DNA from: Bacteroidota bacterium
GTDB lineage: Bacteria; Bacteroidota; Ignavibacteria; UBA10030; F1-140-MAGs086
Direction: 5' to 3'
DNA length: 11,008 bases
Assembly (NCBI GenBank): GCA_005792205.1
Contig: SXSO01000146.1
Span: 1-11,008, forward strand
The notes beneath the pieces are model-generated. The model was not told the DNA's origin. It made no database searches and saw nothing but the letters and a program-made list of their open reading frames with translations. Position 1 is the first letter of the stretch; every line of letters starts with the position of its first letter. The position numbers and the translations under genes are program-made. This document shows, piece after piece, positions 1 to 7,009 of this stretch.

Positions 1-832
1 AAAGTGTTTCTACATTTATTTCCGCTGAATCTTTTGGTTGTTTTGTGATTATATTTATAACACCACCAATTGCTTCGTTTCCATAGACAGAAGAAAATAC
101 TCCTTTTACAATTTCTATTTTTTCAATATTACTTGTTGGGATTTGTAACAAACCAATTGCATCGTCAACTTTTCCAGAAATTCTTTCTCCATCTATTAAA
201 ATTAAAACATGATTTTTTTTGACACCTTGTAACATAGCAGATTGATTTCTTCCTATTGTATTTCCAATTTCAATTCCTGTATGTGTTTGTATTATTTCTT
301 TAAACTCAGATGTTACAAAAGATTTAATTTCATTTGTTCCAATAACTTCTGTGATAACTGGAGAATTTTTTAAAATGTGATTTGTCAAAGTTCCAGTAAC
401 TACAACATCATTCAACAAAAATTCAGATGCCTTCAATTTTATATTTAGTATTTCTAATTCATTTTCTGATAGAAAAATTTTTTCAGTTGTTTTCACAAAT
501 CCGAATGAGATAATTTCTAAAGTATAATTTCCATTTGGAATGTTTTCGATGATGAAATTTCCATCATTATCAGTAGAAAAATTTTTTTTAAGTTCTAAAA
601 TTTTTATAATCGCTTTTGTGTTTTCATTATTTTCAAAACTTATTTTTCCTTTTATTATGCTATGTGCAAAACTTGTAGAGTATGAAACACATACTATAAG
701 AATAAGTTTTAAAATATTTTTTGAATTGCAGTTACAATTTTTTGAACAAGTATTTTTTTTACTTTTAAACTTGTAAATCAAATAAAATAGAGAAAGAATG
801 ACTATAAAAATTGTGATAATTTCTTGAATCAT
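1..832 (-). CDS. Partial TonB-dependent receptor with an N-terminal FeoB-associated Cys-rich membrane segment
   Basis: Open from the ATG at 832-830 to the left edge (277 residues, C-terminus missing). The ATG overlaps the feoB TGA stop as ATGA, so translation is probably coupled. Residues 5-20 form a hydrophobic helix followed by a Lys-rich stretch and Cys29, Cys33 and Cys35 (CSKNCNC); this matches the small FeoB-associated Cys-rich membrane protein often found after feoB. Residues 40-56 are a second hydrophobic segment ending STSFA, like a signal peptide cleaved after Ala56. Residues 58-135 resemble a carboxypeptidase-like regulatory domain (DNDGNF, PNGNYTLEI). VVVTG at 143-147 and IEIVKGVFSSVYGNEAIGG at 239-257 mark the TonB receptor plug; the barrel lies outside the window. 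There is no in-frame ATG between Met1 and the plug, so the receptor has no obvious start of its own. Substrate is unknown; an iron compound is inferred from the operon. Confidence 0.85.
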   Translation of the reverse strand, partial: MIQEIITIFIVILSLFYLIYKFKSKKNTCSKNCNCNSKNILKLILIVCVSYSTSFAHSIIKGKISFENNENTKAIIKILELKKNFSTDNDGNFIIENIPNGNYTLEIISFGFVKTTEKIFLSENELEILNIKLKASEFLLNDVVVTGTLTNHILKNSPVITEVIGTNEIKSFVTSEFKEIIQTHTGIEIGNTIGRNQSAMLQGVKKNHVLILIDGERISGKVDDAIGLLQIPTSNIEKIEIVKGVFSSVYGNEAIGGVINIITKQPKDSAEINVETL

Positions 833-2880
833 TTTATTAAAAACTTTCCAACTTGATAAACTAAAAATGTAATTATATAAGCAAGTATTGTCAAATAAAA
901 GAACTGAAATAAAGCCCATTTCCAACTATTTGTTTCTCGTTTTGTGATTGCAACGGTTGAAAAACATTGCATAGCAATTACAAAATATACAAGCACACAA
1001 ATTGCAATTAAAGTGTCAAAACTTTTTTTTCCATTTTCATTTTGTATTTTTGAAATGAGTGAAACATCTCCATCTAAATTTGGATTTTCTATATTATAAA
1101 TTATTCCAAGTGAGCTAACAAAAGTTTCTCGTTGTAACATAGCAGAAAGAACTGCAATATCAATTTTCCAATCAAAACCAAGTGGTGAAAAAATTGGCTC
1201 AATTGTTTTTCCAATTTGTCCAATATATGTTTGTTCAAGTTTATTTTGTGTTGTAAGAGTTTCACTTTGTTTTGGATATGTTGCCAAAAACCAAATCAAA
1301 ATTGAAACAGCAAGAATTACACTTCCAGCAGTTTTTAAAAAATCAACTGCTTTTATCCACATTTGCGTTAAAATATTTTTTATTGATGGAACTTTATATG
1401 TTGGAAGTTCAATAAAAAAATATTTTGAATTTGATTTTAAAATAGTTTTTTTCAAAACAAATGCAACAAGAAGAGCAAGTAAAATACCTAATAAATACAA
1501 TAAAACAAAAGTGATTGTTTGCAAACTAAAAATCCCAAATATATTTTTTGAAGGAATAAATGCCGCAATTAAAAGTGTATAAATTGGAATTCTCGCAGAA
1601 CAACCCATAAGAGGGGAGACAAGAATTGTTATGATTCTTGCATTTTTATTTTCAATAGTGCGAGTTGATAAAATTCCAGGAATTGCACATCCAAATGAAG
1701 TTAAAAGTGGTATAAAAGATTTTCCAGAAAGCCCAAATATTCGCATAACTTTTTCATTCAAAAAAGAAATTCTTGAAAGATATCCACTATCTTCTAAAAG
1801 AGTCAGAAAAAAAAAGAGAATTAAAATTTGAGGTAAAAATGTCAAAACATTTCCAACTCCACCAAGTATTCCATTTACAATTAAATCATTTAATAAACCT
1901 TGCGGAATTATTGTTGAAACAACATCACCACACAGAGAAATTAAATTGCCAATTAATTCCATAGGTTTTTGTGATAAAGTAAAAATGCTTTGAAAAATTA
2001 ACATCATTAGAAATGCGAAAATAAAAACTCCAAAAATTTTATGTGTTAAAATAGAATCTATTTTTTGTTGAAAATTTTTTTCTAATTTTTTTTTCTGAAC
2101 TACATCTTGTGAAATATGATTTATCCATTTGTGTCGTTCTTCAATTAGATTTTTTTTTATGTCAATTTCTAAAAAATTTAATCGGTCAATTTGTTTTGTT
2201 GTTTCTTTGAGGATTTCTTCATCTATTTTTTTATCAATTGTATTTGAGGAAAGTATTTCAATTGATTTTAAAAATGCTTCTTCGGTTGTTGTGTGATTTA
2301 TTTCTAAAAATTTATTTTGAATTGTAGAAATTGATTTTTCAATTTCATTTGAATAGAAAAAAACTCGTCCATTATTTTTATTTGCAGATAAATTTTTTAA
2401 CTTTTTTATTAACTCATTAATTCCAACTTTTTCTTTGGCAAAAATTTTTACAACATCAATTCCCAAAAAAACTTCTAATGATTTTATTTTGATTTGTATT
2501 CCACTTTTTTCTGCAATATCGTTCATAGTCAAAACAAAAATTGTTGGAATGTTGAGTTCTAAAACTTGACTTCCAAGAAAAAGATTTCGTTCCAAATTTG
2601 TTGAATCCAAAATACAAATTATTCCATCTACTTTTTCTTTTTCATTGAAAAAAAAATTTGAAACAATTTTTTCGTCAGGAGAATGTGGAGTTAAACTATA
2701 AGTTCCCGGAAGATCAATTAATATAGTATTTTCAAGGTGTTTGATTTTACCTTCTTTTTTTTCAACAGTAACACCAGAAAAGTTTCCAATTTTTTGATTT
2801 AAACCAGTAAGAGAATTGAAGAGAGTTGATTTTCCCGAATTAGGATTTCCAACAATTGCAATTCGTCGTTGCATTATCAT
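829..2880 (-). CDS. feoB: Ferrous iron transport protein B (GTPase-coupled Fe2+ transporter)
   Basis: Inner-membrane Fe2+ importer of 683 residues, a usual length for the family. The N-terminal G domain shows G1 GNPNSGKS (11-18), switch I NFSGVTVE (33-40), G3 DLPG (56-59), and G4 as TMND (118-121), where Asn is more usual at the first position. AKEKVGI (148-154) is the G5 region. A helical linker (about 165-280) leads to the membrane part, which begins near residue 282. The Gate regions keep LEDSGYLSR (362-370), GCAIP with Cys398, and SPLMGCSAR with Cys427, the conserved cysteines implicated in the iron path. The C-terminus has the second gate motif QCFSTVAITKRET. The start at 2880 lies 14 bases after the feoA stop; Met3 is an alternative start. 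The stop codon overlaps the next gene. Identification is secure. Confidence 0.97.
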   Translation of the reverse strand: MIMQRRIAIVGNPNSGKSTLFNSLTGLNQKIGNFSGVTVEKKEGKIKHLENTILIDLPGTYSLTPHSPDEKIVSNFFFNEKEKVDGIICILDSTNLERNLFLGSQVLELNIPTIFVLTMNDIAEKSGIQIKIKSLEVFLGIDVVKIFAKEKVGINELIKKLKNLSANKNNGRVFFYSNEIEKSISTIQNKFLEINHTTTEEAFLKSIEILSSNTIDKKIDEEILKETTKQIDRLNFLEIDIKKNLIEERHKWINHISQDVVQKKKLEKNFQQKIDSILTHKIFGVFIFAFLMMLIFQSIFTLSQKPMELIGNLISLCGDVVSTIIPQGLLNDLIVNGILGGVGNVLTFLPQILILFFFLTLLEDSGYLSRISFLNEKVMRIFGLSGKSFIPLLTSFGCAIPGILSTRTIENKNARIITILVSPLMGCSARIPIYTLLIAAFIPSKNIFGIFSLQTITFVLLYLLGILLALLVAFVLKKTILKSNSKYFFIELPTYKVPSIKNILTQMWIKAVDFLKTAGSVILAVSILIWFLATYPKQSETLTTQNKLEQTYIGQIGKTIEPIFSPLGFDWKIDIAVLSAMLQRETFVSSLGIIYNIENPNLDGDVSLISKIQNENGKKSFDTLIAICVLVYFVIAMQCFSTVAITKRETNSWKWALFQFFYLTILAYIITFLVYQVGKFLIK

Positions 2881-2894
2881 AAGAAATTATAAAA

Positions 2895-3122
2895 CTAATT
2901 ACTTGAAACAACAAAAATTTCTTTTGCTAAATTATCGTTGATACCAAACTTTGAATTACATACTTCACATATTAACATTGAACCGTTATTAGAAATACAT
3001 TTTATTTTTGCGTTTTCGCAAAATCCTATTTCACGAAGACGATTACATATTTCAATGTTTGAATTTATTTTTTTTATAGAAACTTCTTTTCCAGAATTTA
3101 TTTCTAACAAAGTTTTGGTCAT
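2895..3122 (-). CDS. feoA: Ferrous iron transport protein A, Cys-rich
   Basis: Small cytoplasmic SH3-like partner of FeoB, thought to modulate the transporter. The 75-residue form starting MTKTLLEINSGKEVSIKK fits the usual FeoA length, and RLREIGF (28-34) matches the family's RLxxLGF motif. An ATG at 3164 in the same frame would add 14 residues (MFIYLFRQNLNKKL), but that extension runs across a palindromic operator candidate and a possible -10 element, so the ATG at 3122 is preferred. The protein has five cysteines (26, 35, 42, 52, 55), including a CxxC pair, which is many for FeoA. It is the first gene of the feo operon, 14 bases before feoB. Confidence 0.9.
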   Translation of the reverse strand: MTKTLLEINSGKEVSIKKINSNIEICNRLREIGFCENAKIKCISNNGSMLICEVCNSKFGINDNLAKEIFVVSSN

Positions 3123-3129
3123 TAATTTC

Positions 3130-3152
3130 TTATTTAGATTTTGTCTAAATAA
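3130..3152 (-). promoter_or_regulatory. Candidate metalloregulator operator upstream of feoA
   Basis: Perfect inverted repeat with 9-base arms TTATTTAGA and TCTAAATAA around a 5-base spacer TTTTG. The TTTAGA...TCTAAA layout resembles operators of DtxR/MntR-family iron and manganese repressors; Fur is an alternative. It ends 8 bases before the preferred feoA start and abuts a possible -10 element, which is where a repressor would block transcription. The symmetry is seen directly; the regulator is inferred. Confidence 0.6.
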
Positions 3153-3179
3153 ATATATGAACATTTATGAAACCCACAA
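3152..3179 (-). promoter_or_regulatory. Possible feo promoter
   Basis: Read on the minus strand, TTGTGG (3179-3174) and TATATT (3157-3152) are separated by 16 bases, resembling -35 and -10 boxes. The -10 box abuts the palindrome at 3130-3152, so transcription would start inside the palindrome, about 20 bases before feoA. The -35 match is weak and AT-rich DNA gives many chance -10 boxes. Confidence 0.35.
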
Positions 3180-3235
3180 AACAAATTTTTTCTTGTTTTA
3201 TTGATTAACATTATTTACAAAACGTTTTTTATTAT

Positions 3236-3269
3236 ATAAAAAGTAGTTAAGATGACATAAAAAGTAGTT
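3236..3269 (+). repeat. Two 13-base direct repeats 21 bases apart
   Basis: ATAAAAAGTAGTT occurs at 3236-3248 and again at 3257-3269. The 21-base period is about two helical turns, so both copies face the same side of the DNA, as paired protein-binding sites often do. It lies about 115-145 bases upstream of feoA. No binding protein is known. Confidence 0.6.
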
Positions 3270-3279
3270 TTTGTGTCAT
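3252..3279. repeat. Imperfect inverted repeat
   Basis: ATGACA t AAAAA gtag TTTTT g TGTCAT: 11 of 12 positions pair across a 4-base centre. It overlaps the second direct repeat copy. No clean T-run follows on either strand, so it is less likely a simple terminator than an operator or a structured RNA element. Confidence 0.55.
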
Positions 3280-3419
3280 AAAATTGTCTTTTTGTGAATA
3301 AAAAATACAGTTTCGGGAAAATGTTTTTTTTGATAATATAAATATATCTTACTTAAAAATTCGTAGAACGATTGTAAATAAAGAATGTGAAACGAAAAAA
3401 AAAGAGAATATGTGTACCG

Positions 3420-3450
3420 AAAAAAAATGATTTACAAAATCATTTTTTTT
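3420..3450 (-). terminator. Rho-independent terminator after the enoyl-CoA hydratase gene
   Basis: Perfect 14-base-pair inverted repeat: an A-run plus ATGATTT, a 3-base loop, then AAATCAT plus a T-run. It begins 13 bases past the stop of the minus-strand gene at 3464. Because one arm starts with eight A and the other ends with eight T, it can work in both directions, and it insulates that gene from the feo operon. Confidence 0.85.
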
Positions 3451-3463
3451 GTTTTTTTAAAAA

Positions 3464-4249
3464 CTATTTTCCTTTAAAAATTGCTTTTCGTTTTTCAATA
3501 AAAGCATTCACTCCTTCTTTGTAATCATCAGTTTGAGATGCAATTTGTTGATTTATTGCTTCATAGTTCAATACCTCATCGAGAGTAGAAGAGAGTGATT
3601 TATTTAAACTTCGTTTTATAAGTCCAATTGTTTTTGTTGGAAGTTTTGCGAGTTGAGAGGCGAGTTCTAATGTTTTTTCTTCTAAAATATTTTCTTCAAA
3701 AACATGATTTACAATTCCAAATTTTTCTGCTTCTAAAGAATCAATGTCGCGTCCTGTTGCCATATATTCAAATGATTTTCCCATTCCAACAAGTCGCGGT
3801 AAAAAATAGTGTGAACCGGAATCTGGAATCAAAGCAATTCTAATAAATACTTCAATAAGTTTTGCGTTGTTTGACATTGTTCTCATATCGCAAGCAAGTG
3901 CAATTGATAAACCAGCTCCTGCAGCAACTCCATTTATCATTGCAATTATTGGTTTTTCAATTGTGTGAATTTTTTTTACAATTGGATTGTAACTTTTCTC
4001 TAACGATTCTTTTAAGTTTCTTTTTTCTCTTTGATTTTCTTTCAAATCTTGTCCTGAACAAAATGCTTTTCCACTTCCTTGTATTACAATTGTTCTTGTT
4101 GATGAATCCATTTCAGCTGATTTTAATGCAAGTAAAAAATCTTTTTTCATTTGTTCATTAAATGCATTAAAAACTTCAGGACGATTCAAAGTGATTTTTA
4201 AAACACCATCGTCTAAAATTTCGTATAGTAGAGTTTCGTATTTTGTCAT
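3464..4249 (-). CDS. Enoyl-CoA hydratase/isomerase family protein, PaaG-like
   Basis: Crotonase-fold protein of 261 residues acting on an acyl-CoA. Numbered from the ATG at 4249, it shows LNRPEVFNAFN (21-31), FCSGQDL (63-69), the oxyanion-hole motif NGVAAGAG (106-113) and ALIPDSG with Asp143 at the position of the catalytic acid in PaaG. SYNPIV (86-91) and the C-terminal DDYKEGVNAFIEKR also resemble PaaG, the isomerase that converts the ring epoxide to the oxepin form in phenylacetyl-CoA breakdown. No other paa genes are nearby, so the true substrate could instead be a beta-oxidation intermediate. The frame is open to a TTG at 4294, but the extra residues lie in the arm of a hairpin element and do not match the family, so the ATG is preferred. 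It appears to be a single-gene unit. Confidence 0.88.
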   Translation of the reverse strand: MTKYETLLYEILDDGVLKITLNRPEVFNAFNEQMKKDFLLALKSAEMDSSTRTIVIQGSGKAFCSGQDLKENQREKRNLKESLEKSYNPIVKKIHTIEKPIIAMINGVAAGAGLSIALACDMRTMSNNAKLIEVFIRIALIPDSGSHYFLPRLVGMGKSFEYMATGRDIDSLEAEKFGIVNHVFEENILEEKTLELASQLAKLPTKTIGLIKRSLNKSLSSTLDEVLNYEAINQQIASQTDDYKEGVNAFIEKRKAIFKGK

Positions 4250-4266
4250 TAGAGAAATAAAAAGAA

Positions 4267-4369
4267 TGAGGTCAAGCAAATCTGTATCACACAATCTTTA
4301 AACATACCGATGCTTTCTTCCGAACCTCGCGGGGTTTTGCTTTAAATTATTGTACAGAACTTGACCTCA
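4267..4369. repeat. 103-base imperfect hairpin element with GC-rich centre
   Basis: Four paired blocks nest in order: TGAGGTCAAG (4267-4276) with CTTGACCTCA (4360-4369), CTGTA (4282-4286) with TACAG (4353-4357), CAAT (4292-4295) with ATTG (4349-4352), and TTTAAA (4297-4302) with TTTAAA (4341-4346). That gives 25 base pairs with small internal loops. The 38-base centre holds AACCTCGCGGGGTT, far more GC-rich than its surroundings. It sits just after the cytochrome operon on the minus strand, and the second arm there is followed by a T-rich stretch, so it may end that transcript. A miniature mobile or REP-like repeat, or a structured RNA, are alternatives. Confidence 0.7.
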
Positions 4370-4386
4370 AAAAAATTTTTCCAAAT

Positions 4387-6999
4387 TTATTTATTTTTTC
4401 CCAATGTCCAAATATAATTGCGAATTGCTTCCATTTGTTTTATAGCATCACCGTTGAGATATTCGGTGTATGTCGCAGTTGGATTTCCAAAATCATCATG
4501 AGGAAAAAACTGTGGCATTCTTGTTCCCGGTTGAATTGCTTCAGGGTTTTTTAACCACTCTACAATCCATTCAGGTTTCAATCTATTTTTTGCAAGTTCG
4601 AGGTTTGGAGCAAGATCTGCCATTTCTTTTCCTTGTGGAATTGTTCCCGTATAATGACAACTTAAACACATATTTGCATCAAATAAAGTTTTTCCAATTG
4701 AAACGGTTGAGTTCTCAATTTCAAATGTGTGATAGTTTCTCAATGTAATTTCTTGATTTGAAAGAGAAATAAAATATTTATATAAAGAATCAATTTCTGC
4801 ATCACTAAAATGGAATGTTGGCATTCTAAGTTTTAACCAAGGACGAATTGGAGTTGGTGATTTGAGAAAATTGTAAAACCACATTTCTTGAACTTTAGCA
4901 CCTTCTGGTGTGATTGGAGGAGGAGCCATTCCAGCATCTTCAAATAAAGCTGAAACATAACCTCCTGATTCTTCCAACAAGTGACAATTTTGACAGTGAT
5001 AATTTGAAGTAATTTTTCTTCCTATTTGAGTCATTTGAACTTTGCGAGTGTTTTGATGTGACCATTTTGCTTCAGCTGTGTCTTTTCTCATTCCGCGAAG
5101 AAGTGTGCGAATTACTACAATTTCAGAATCAGCAAACGAGAACACTGGCATTTTAGATATAATTCTTTCAGTTGTATATTGACGAGATGTTTTCAATTTT
5201 CCAAAAACCCATTTATCCCAACTTTGTTCGTTGTGAGATAATTTTAAATCTCCAAAATCAAGTTCTTCAACTCGTTTTCTTCCAAAGTTAGAAAGAGAAA
5301 CAGAAACTTTTCCTTCTTTTTCAATTCCGCGAATTTCATGGCATCCATTACATCCATATTCGCGAATTAGGTTTTCTCCTTTTTTTATTTTTGATTCTGA
5401 AACTAAATCCAATGTTTTGTTTTCAAATTTTCTTTCATCATTTAATGTCATTAAATATGCAACAACATCTTTTGCTTCACTATCAGTTAAACGAAGAGAT
5501 GGCATTGTTGTATTTGGTCTATATTTTTTTGGATTACGAATCCATTCATACAACCATTTTGCATTTGTTTTACTTCCAATACGTGTGAGTTCAGGAGCTA
5601 TATCATAACTTTTTCCACGCAATTGACGAACTCTTTCATCACCTTCTACAACATGACAAGCTTTACATCCAACTTCACTTACAATTTGTTTTCCTTTTTC
5701 AATGTTTCCTCCGCTAAAGTTTTCATCTTCGATTTTATACAAACTATCATTAGATACTTTCCAAAGATATGCGGTAATTGCTTCTGCTTCTTCATCACTA
5801 AATTTGAAATTTGGCATTCGTGAGTGTGGATTATAATCCTTTGGATTTCTTATCCAACGAAATATCCATTCAGTATTTGTCTTTGCAGAAAGTTGATTTA
5901 TTTCAGGACCAATTTTTTTAATTCCTGTAAAACCTTTCATTTCATGACAACCAAAACATCCCGATTCCATCACCAAATGTCTTCCTTCATTAAATCTTTT
6001 TGCATCTTTTAAAACAAAGTCATTCGCGTGGCAAGTTTGACAACTTGCATATGTTTCCTCTTTTTCAAGAAGAGGTGATTCCCAATAATGATCTCCTTCT
6101 TTATCTCCGTGTTTACTATGAGCAAATCCTTTTGTCAAAGCAGGACCTTGTCCATTGTGACAAGTTGTACATCCAATAATTTCAGGATTGTGTTTTTCAA
6201 TTAATTCAGGAAATGGATGTGCAGTAAATGGTTGTGGAGCATCACTCATTGTTTCAAATTCTCTATATCCAAGATGACATGTTTGACATCTATCTATGCG
6301 AGCTTTTACCGTTCCAAAATTTGTTCTTTCAAAATCATTGAGTATTACTTGTTTGATTTCAAGAGATGATTTGTTTGCAAGTTCAATTTTTGCATTCCAT
6401 TTATTAATCTCTTCAAAAAATATATTTAATTTTGATTGTGCATTTTTGACTTCTAAATCAATTTCAGTTTGGATTTTCAAAAGAGAATCTCTTTTTAATT
6501 CCAATTGCGAAACTATTTTTCCAAATTCTTTTTGTTTTGTTTCATATTCTCGCAATTTTTTTTCTACATCCTCTACATTATGATTTTCTTTTTTTGCCGT
6601 TTGATAAAAATAATATGTTTCATCTCCCAAACTTTTTGCAAATGTAAATTCACGACTTACATCCACAAGTTCTTCTTTTATATTTTTTATTTCTTCAATA
6701 ATTGCAACATATTCTTTTGATTGTTGTTTCTTAAAAACCTCATTAATATTTGCCAATGTTTCCTTATATCCTATTGAATCAAACATTGCTATTGCATCGT
6801 TTAATTTTTGTGTAAATTTTTCAATGCTAATTTTTTTGTATTCATTTTGATAATCTTTCCACGGACGACGAACTGTAACTTCATCAATAATTGAATACAT
6901 TGTTGCAATAAATAAAATGAAACTAAAGATAAGATAGATTTTACCATAACTTCTTGTTTCAACGGGAGTGTTATATCGTTTTTTTAAAAAATCAAACAT
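4387..6999 (-). CDS. Membrane-anchored octahaem c-type cytochrome of a bc-type complex
   Basis: 870 residues. One hydrophobic helix (about 20-38) follows a Lys/Arg-rich N-terminus, so the rest faces the periplasm on an uncleaved anchor. Residues about 45-230 are charged, helix-forming and without haem sites, probably a coiled-coil stalk. Eight CxxCH haem sites follow: CQTCH 238, CTTCH 277, CQTCH 320, CFGCH 348, CKACH 445, CNGCH 550, CQNCH 669 and CLSCH 778. The first three form a His-rich module (FTAHPFPELIEKH, GDHYWESPLL). The last five are each followed by an MP motif supplying a likely Met ligand (MPNF, MPSL, MPVF, MPTF, MPQF), so they look like tandem class I cytochrome c domains with recurring WIRNP motifs. 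It is the last gene of the Rieske/cytochrome b operon, 10 bases after subunit IV, and probably replaces cytochrome c1/f as electron acceptor. Confidence 0.92.
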   Translation of the reverse strand: MFDFLKKRYNTPVETRSYGKIYLIFSFILFIATMYSIIDEVTVRRPWKDYQNEYKKISIEKFTQKLNDAIAMFDSIGYKETLANINEVFKKQQSKEYVAIIEEIKNIKEELVDVSREFTFAKSLGDETYYFYQTAKKENHNVEDVEKKLREYETKQKEFGKIVSQLELKRDSLLKIQTEIDLEVKNAQSKLNIFFEEINKWNAKIELANKSSLEIKQVILNDFERTNFGTVKARIDRCQTCHLGYREFETMSDAPQPFTAHPFPELIEKHNPEIIGCTTCHNGQGPALTKGFAHSKHGDKEGDHYWESPLLEKEETYASCQTCHANDFVLKDAKRFNEGRHLVMESGCFGCHEMKGFTGIKKIGPEINQLSAKTNTEWIFRWIRNPKDYNPHSRMPNFKFSDEEAEAITAYLWKVSNDSLYKIEDENFSGGNIEKGKQIVSEVGCKACHVVEGDERVRQLRGKSYDIAPELTRIGSKTNAKWLYEWIRNPKKYRPNTTMPSLRLTDSEAKDVVAYLMTLNDERKFENKTLDLVSESKIKKGENLIREYGCNGCHEIRGIEKEGKVSVSLSNFGRKRVEELDFGDLKLSHNEQSWDKWVFGKLKTSRQYTTERIISKMPVFSFADSEIVVIRTLLRGMRKDTAEAKWSHQNTRKVQMTQIGRKITSNYHCQNCHLLEESGGYVSALFEDAGMAPPPITPEGAKVQEMWFYNFLKSPTPIRPWLKLRMPTFHFSDAEIDSLYKYFISLSNQEITLRNYHTFEIENSTVSIGKTLFDANMCLSCHYTGTIPQGKEMADLAPNLELAKNRLKPEWIVEWLKNPEAIQPGTRMPQFFPHDDFGNPTATYTEYLNGDAIKQMEAIRNYIWTLGKNK

Positions 7000-7009
7000 A
7001 ATGTTTTTA

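Larger units (their letters stand above)
3165..3463. other. Non-coding spacer upstream of feo
   Basis: No convincing gene on either strand. It holds a 13-base direct repeat, an inverted repeat and a terminator hairpin, listed separately. Near 3376-3421 there is also a loose repeat of the pattern GAAT..GTG...CGAAAAAAAA in two copies, which may simply reflect the A-rich composition. Confidence 0.6.

Noticed and set aside
1631..1964. Plus-strand open frames inside feoB
   Set aside because: Low-complexity peptides antisense to a strongly conserved gene; no family features.
3123..3164. N-terminal extension of feoA starting at the ATG at 3164
   Set aside because: It adds residues not expected in FeoA and runs through a palindromic operator candidate and a possible -10 box.
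4250..4294. N-terminal extension of the enoyl-CoA hydratase from a TTG start at 4294
   Set aside because: The family alignment begins at the ATG at 4249, and the extension is encoded by one arm of the 103-base hairpin element.
4322..4337. AACC...GGTT hairpin as a separate terminator, or T-arm of a decayed tRNA
   Set aside because: No plus-strand gene precedes it, no T-run follows on the minus strand, and no acceptor or anticodon stem can be built; it is treated as the core of the larger hairpin.
5391..6720. Several plus-strand open frames inside the octahaem cytochrome gene
   Set aside because: Phe/Ser/Leu-rich shadow frames antisense to a gene with eight clear haem sites.
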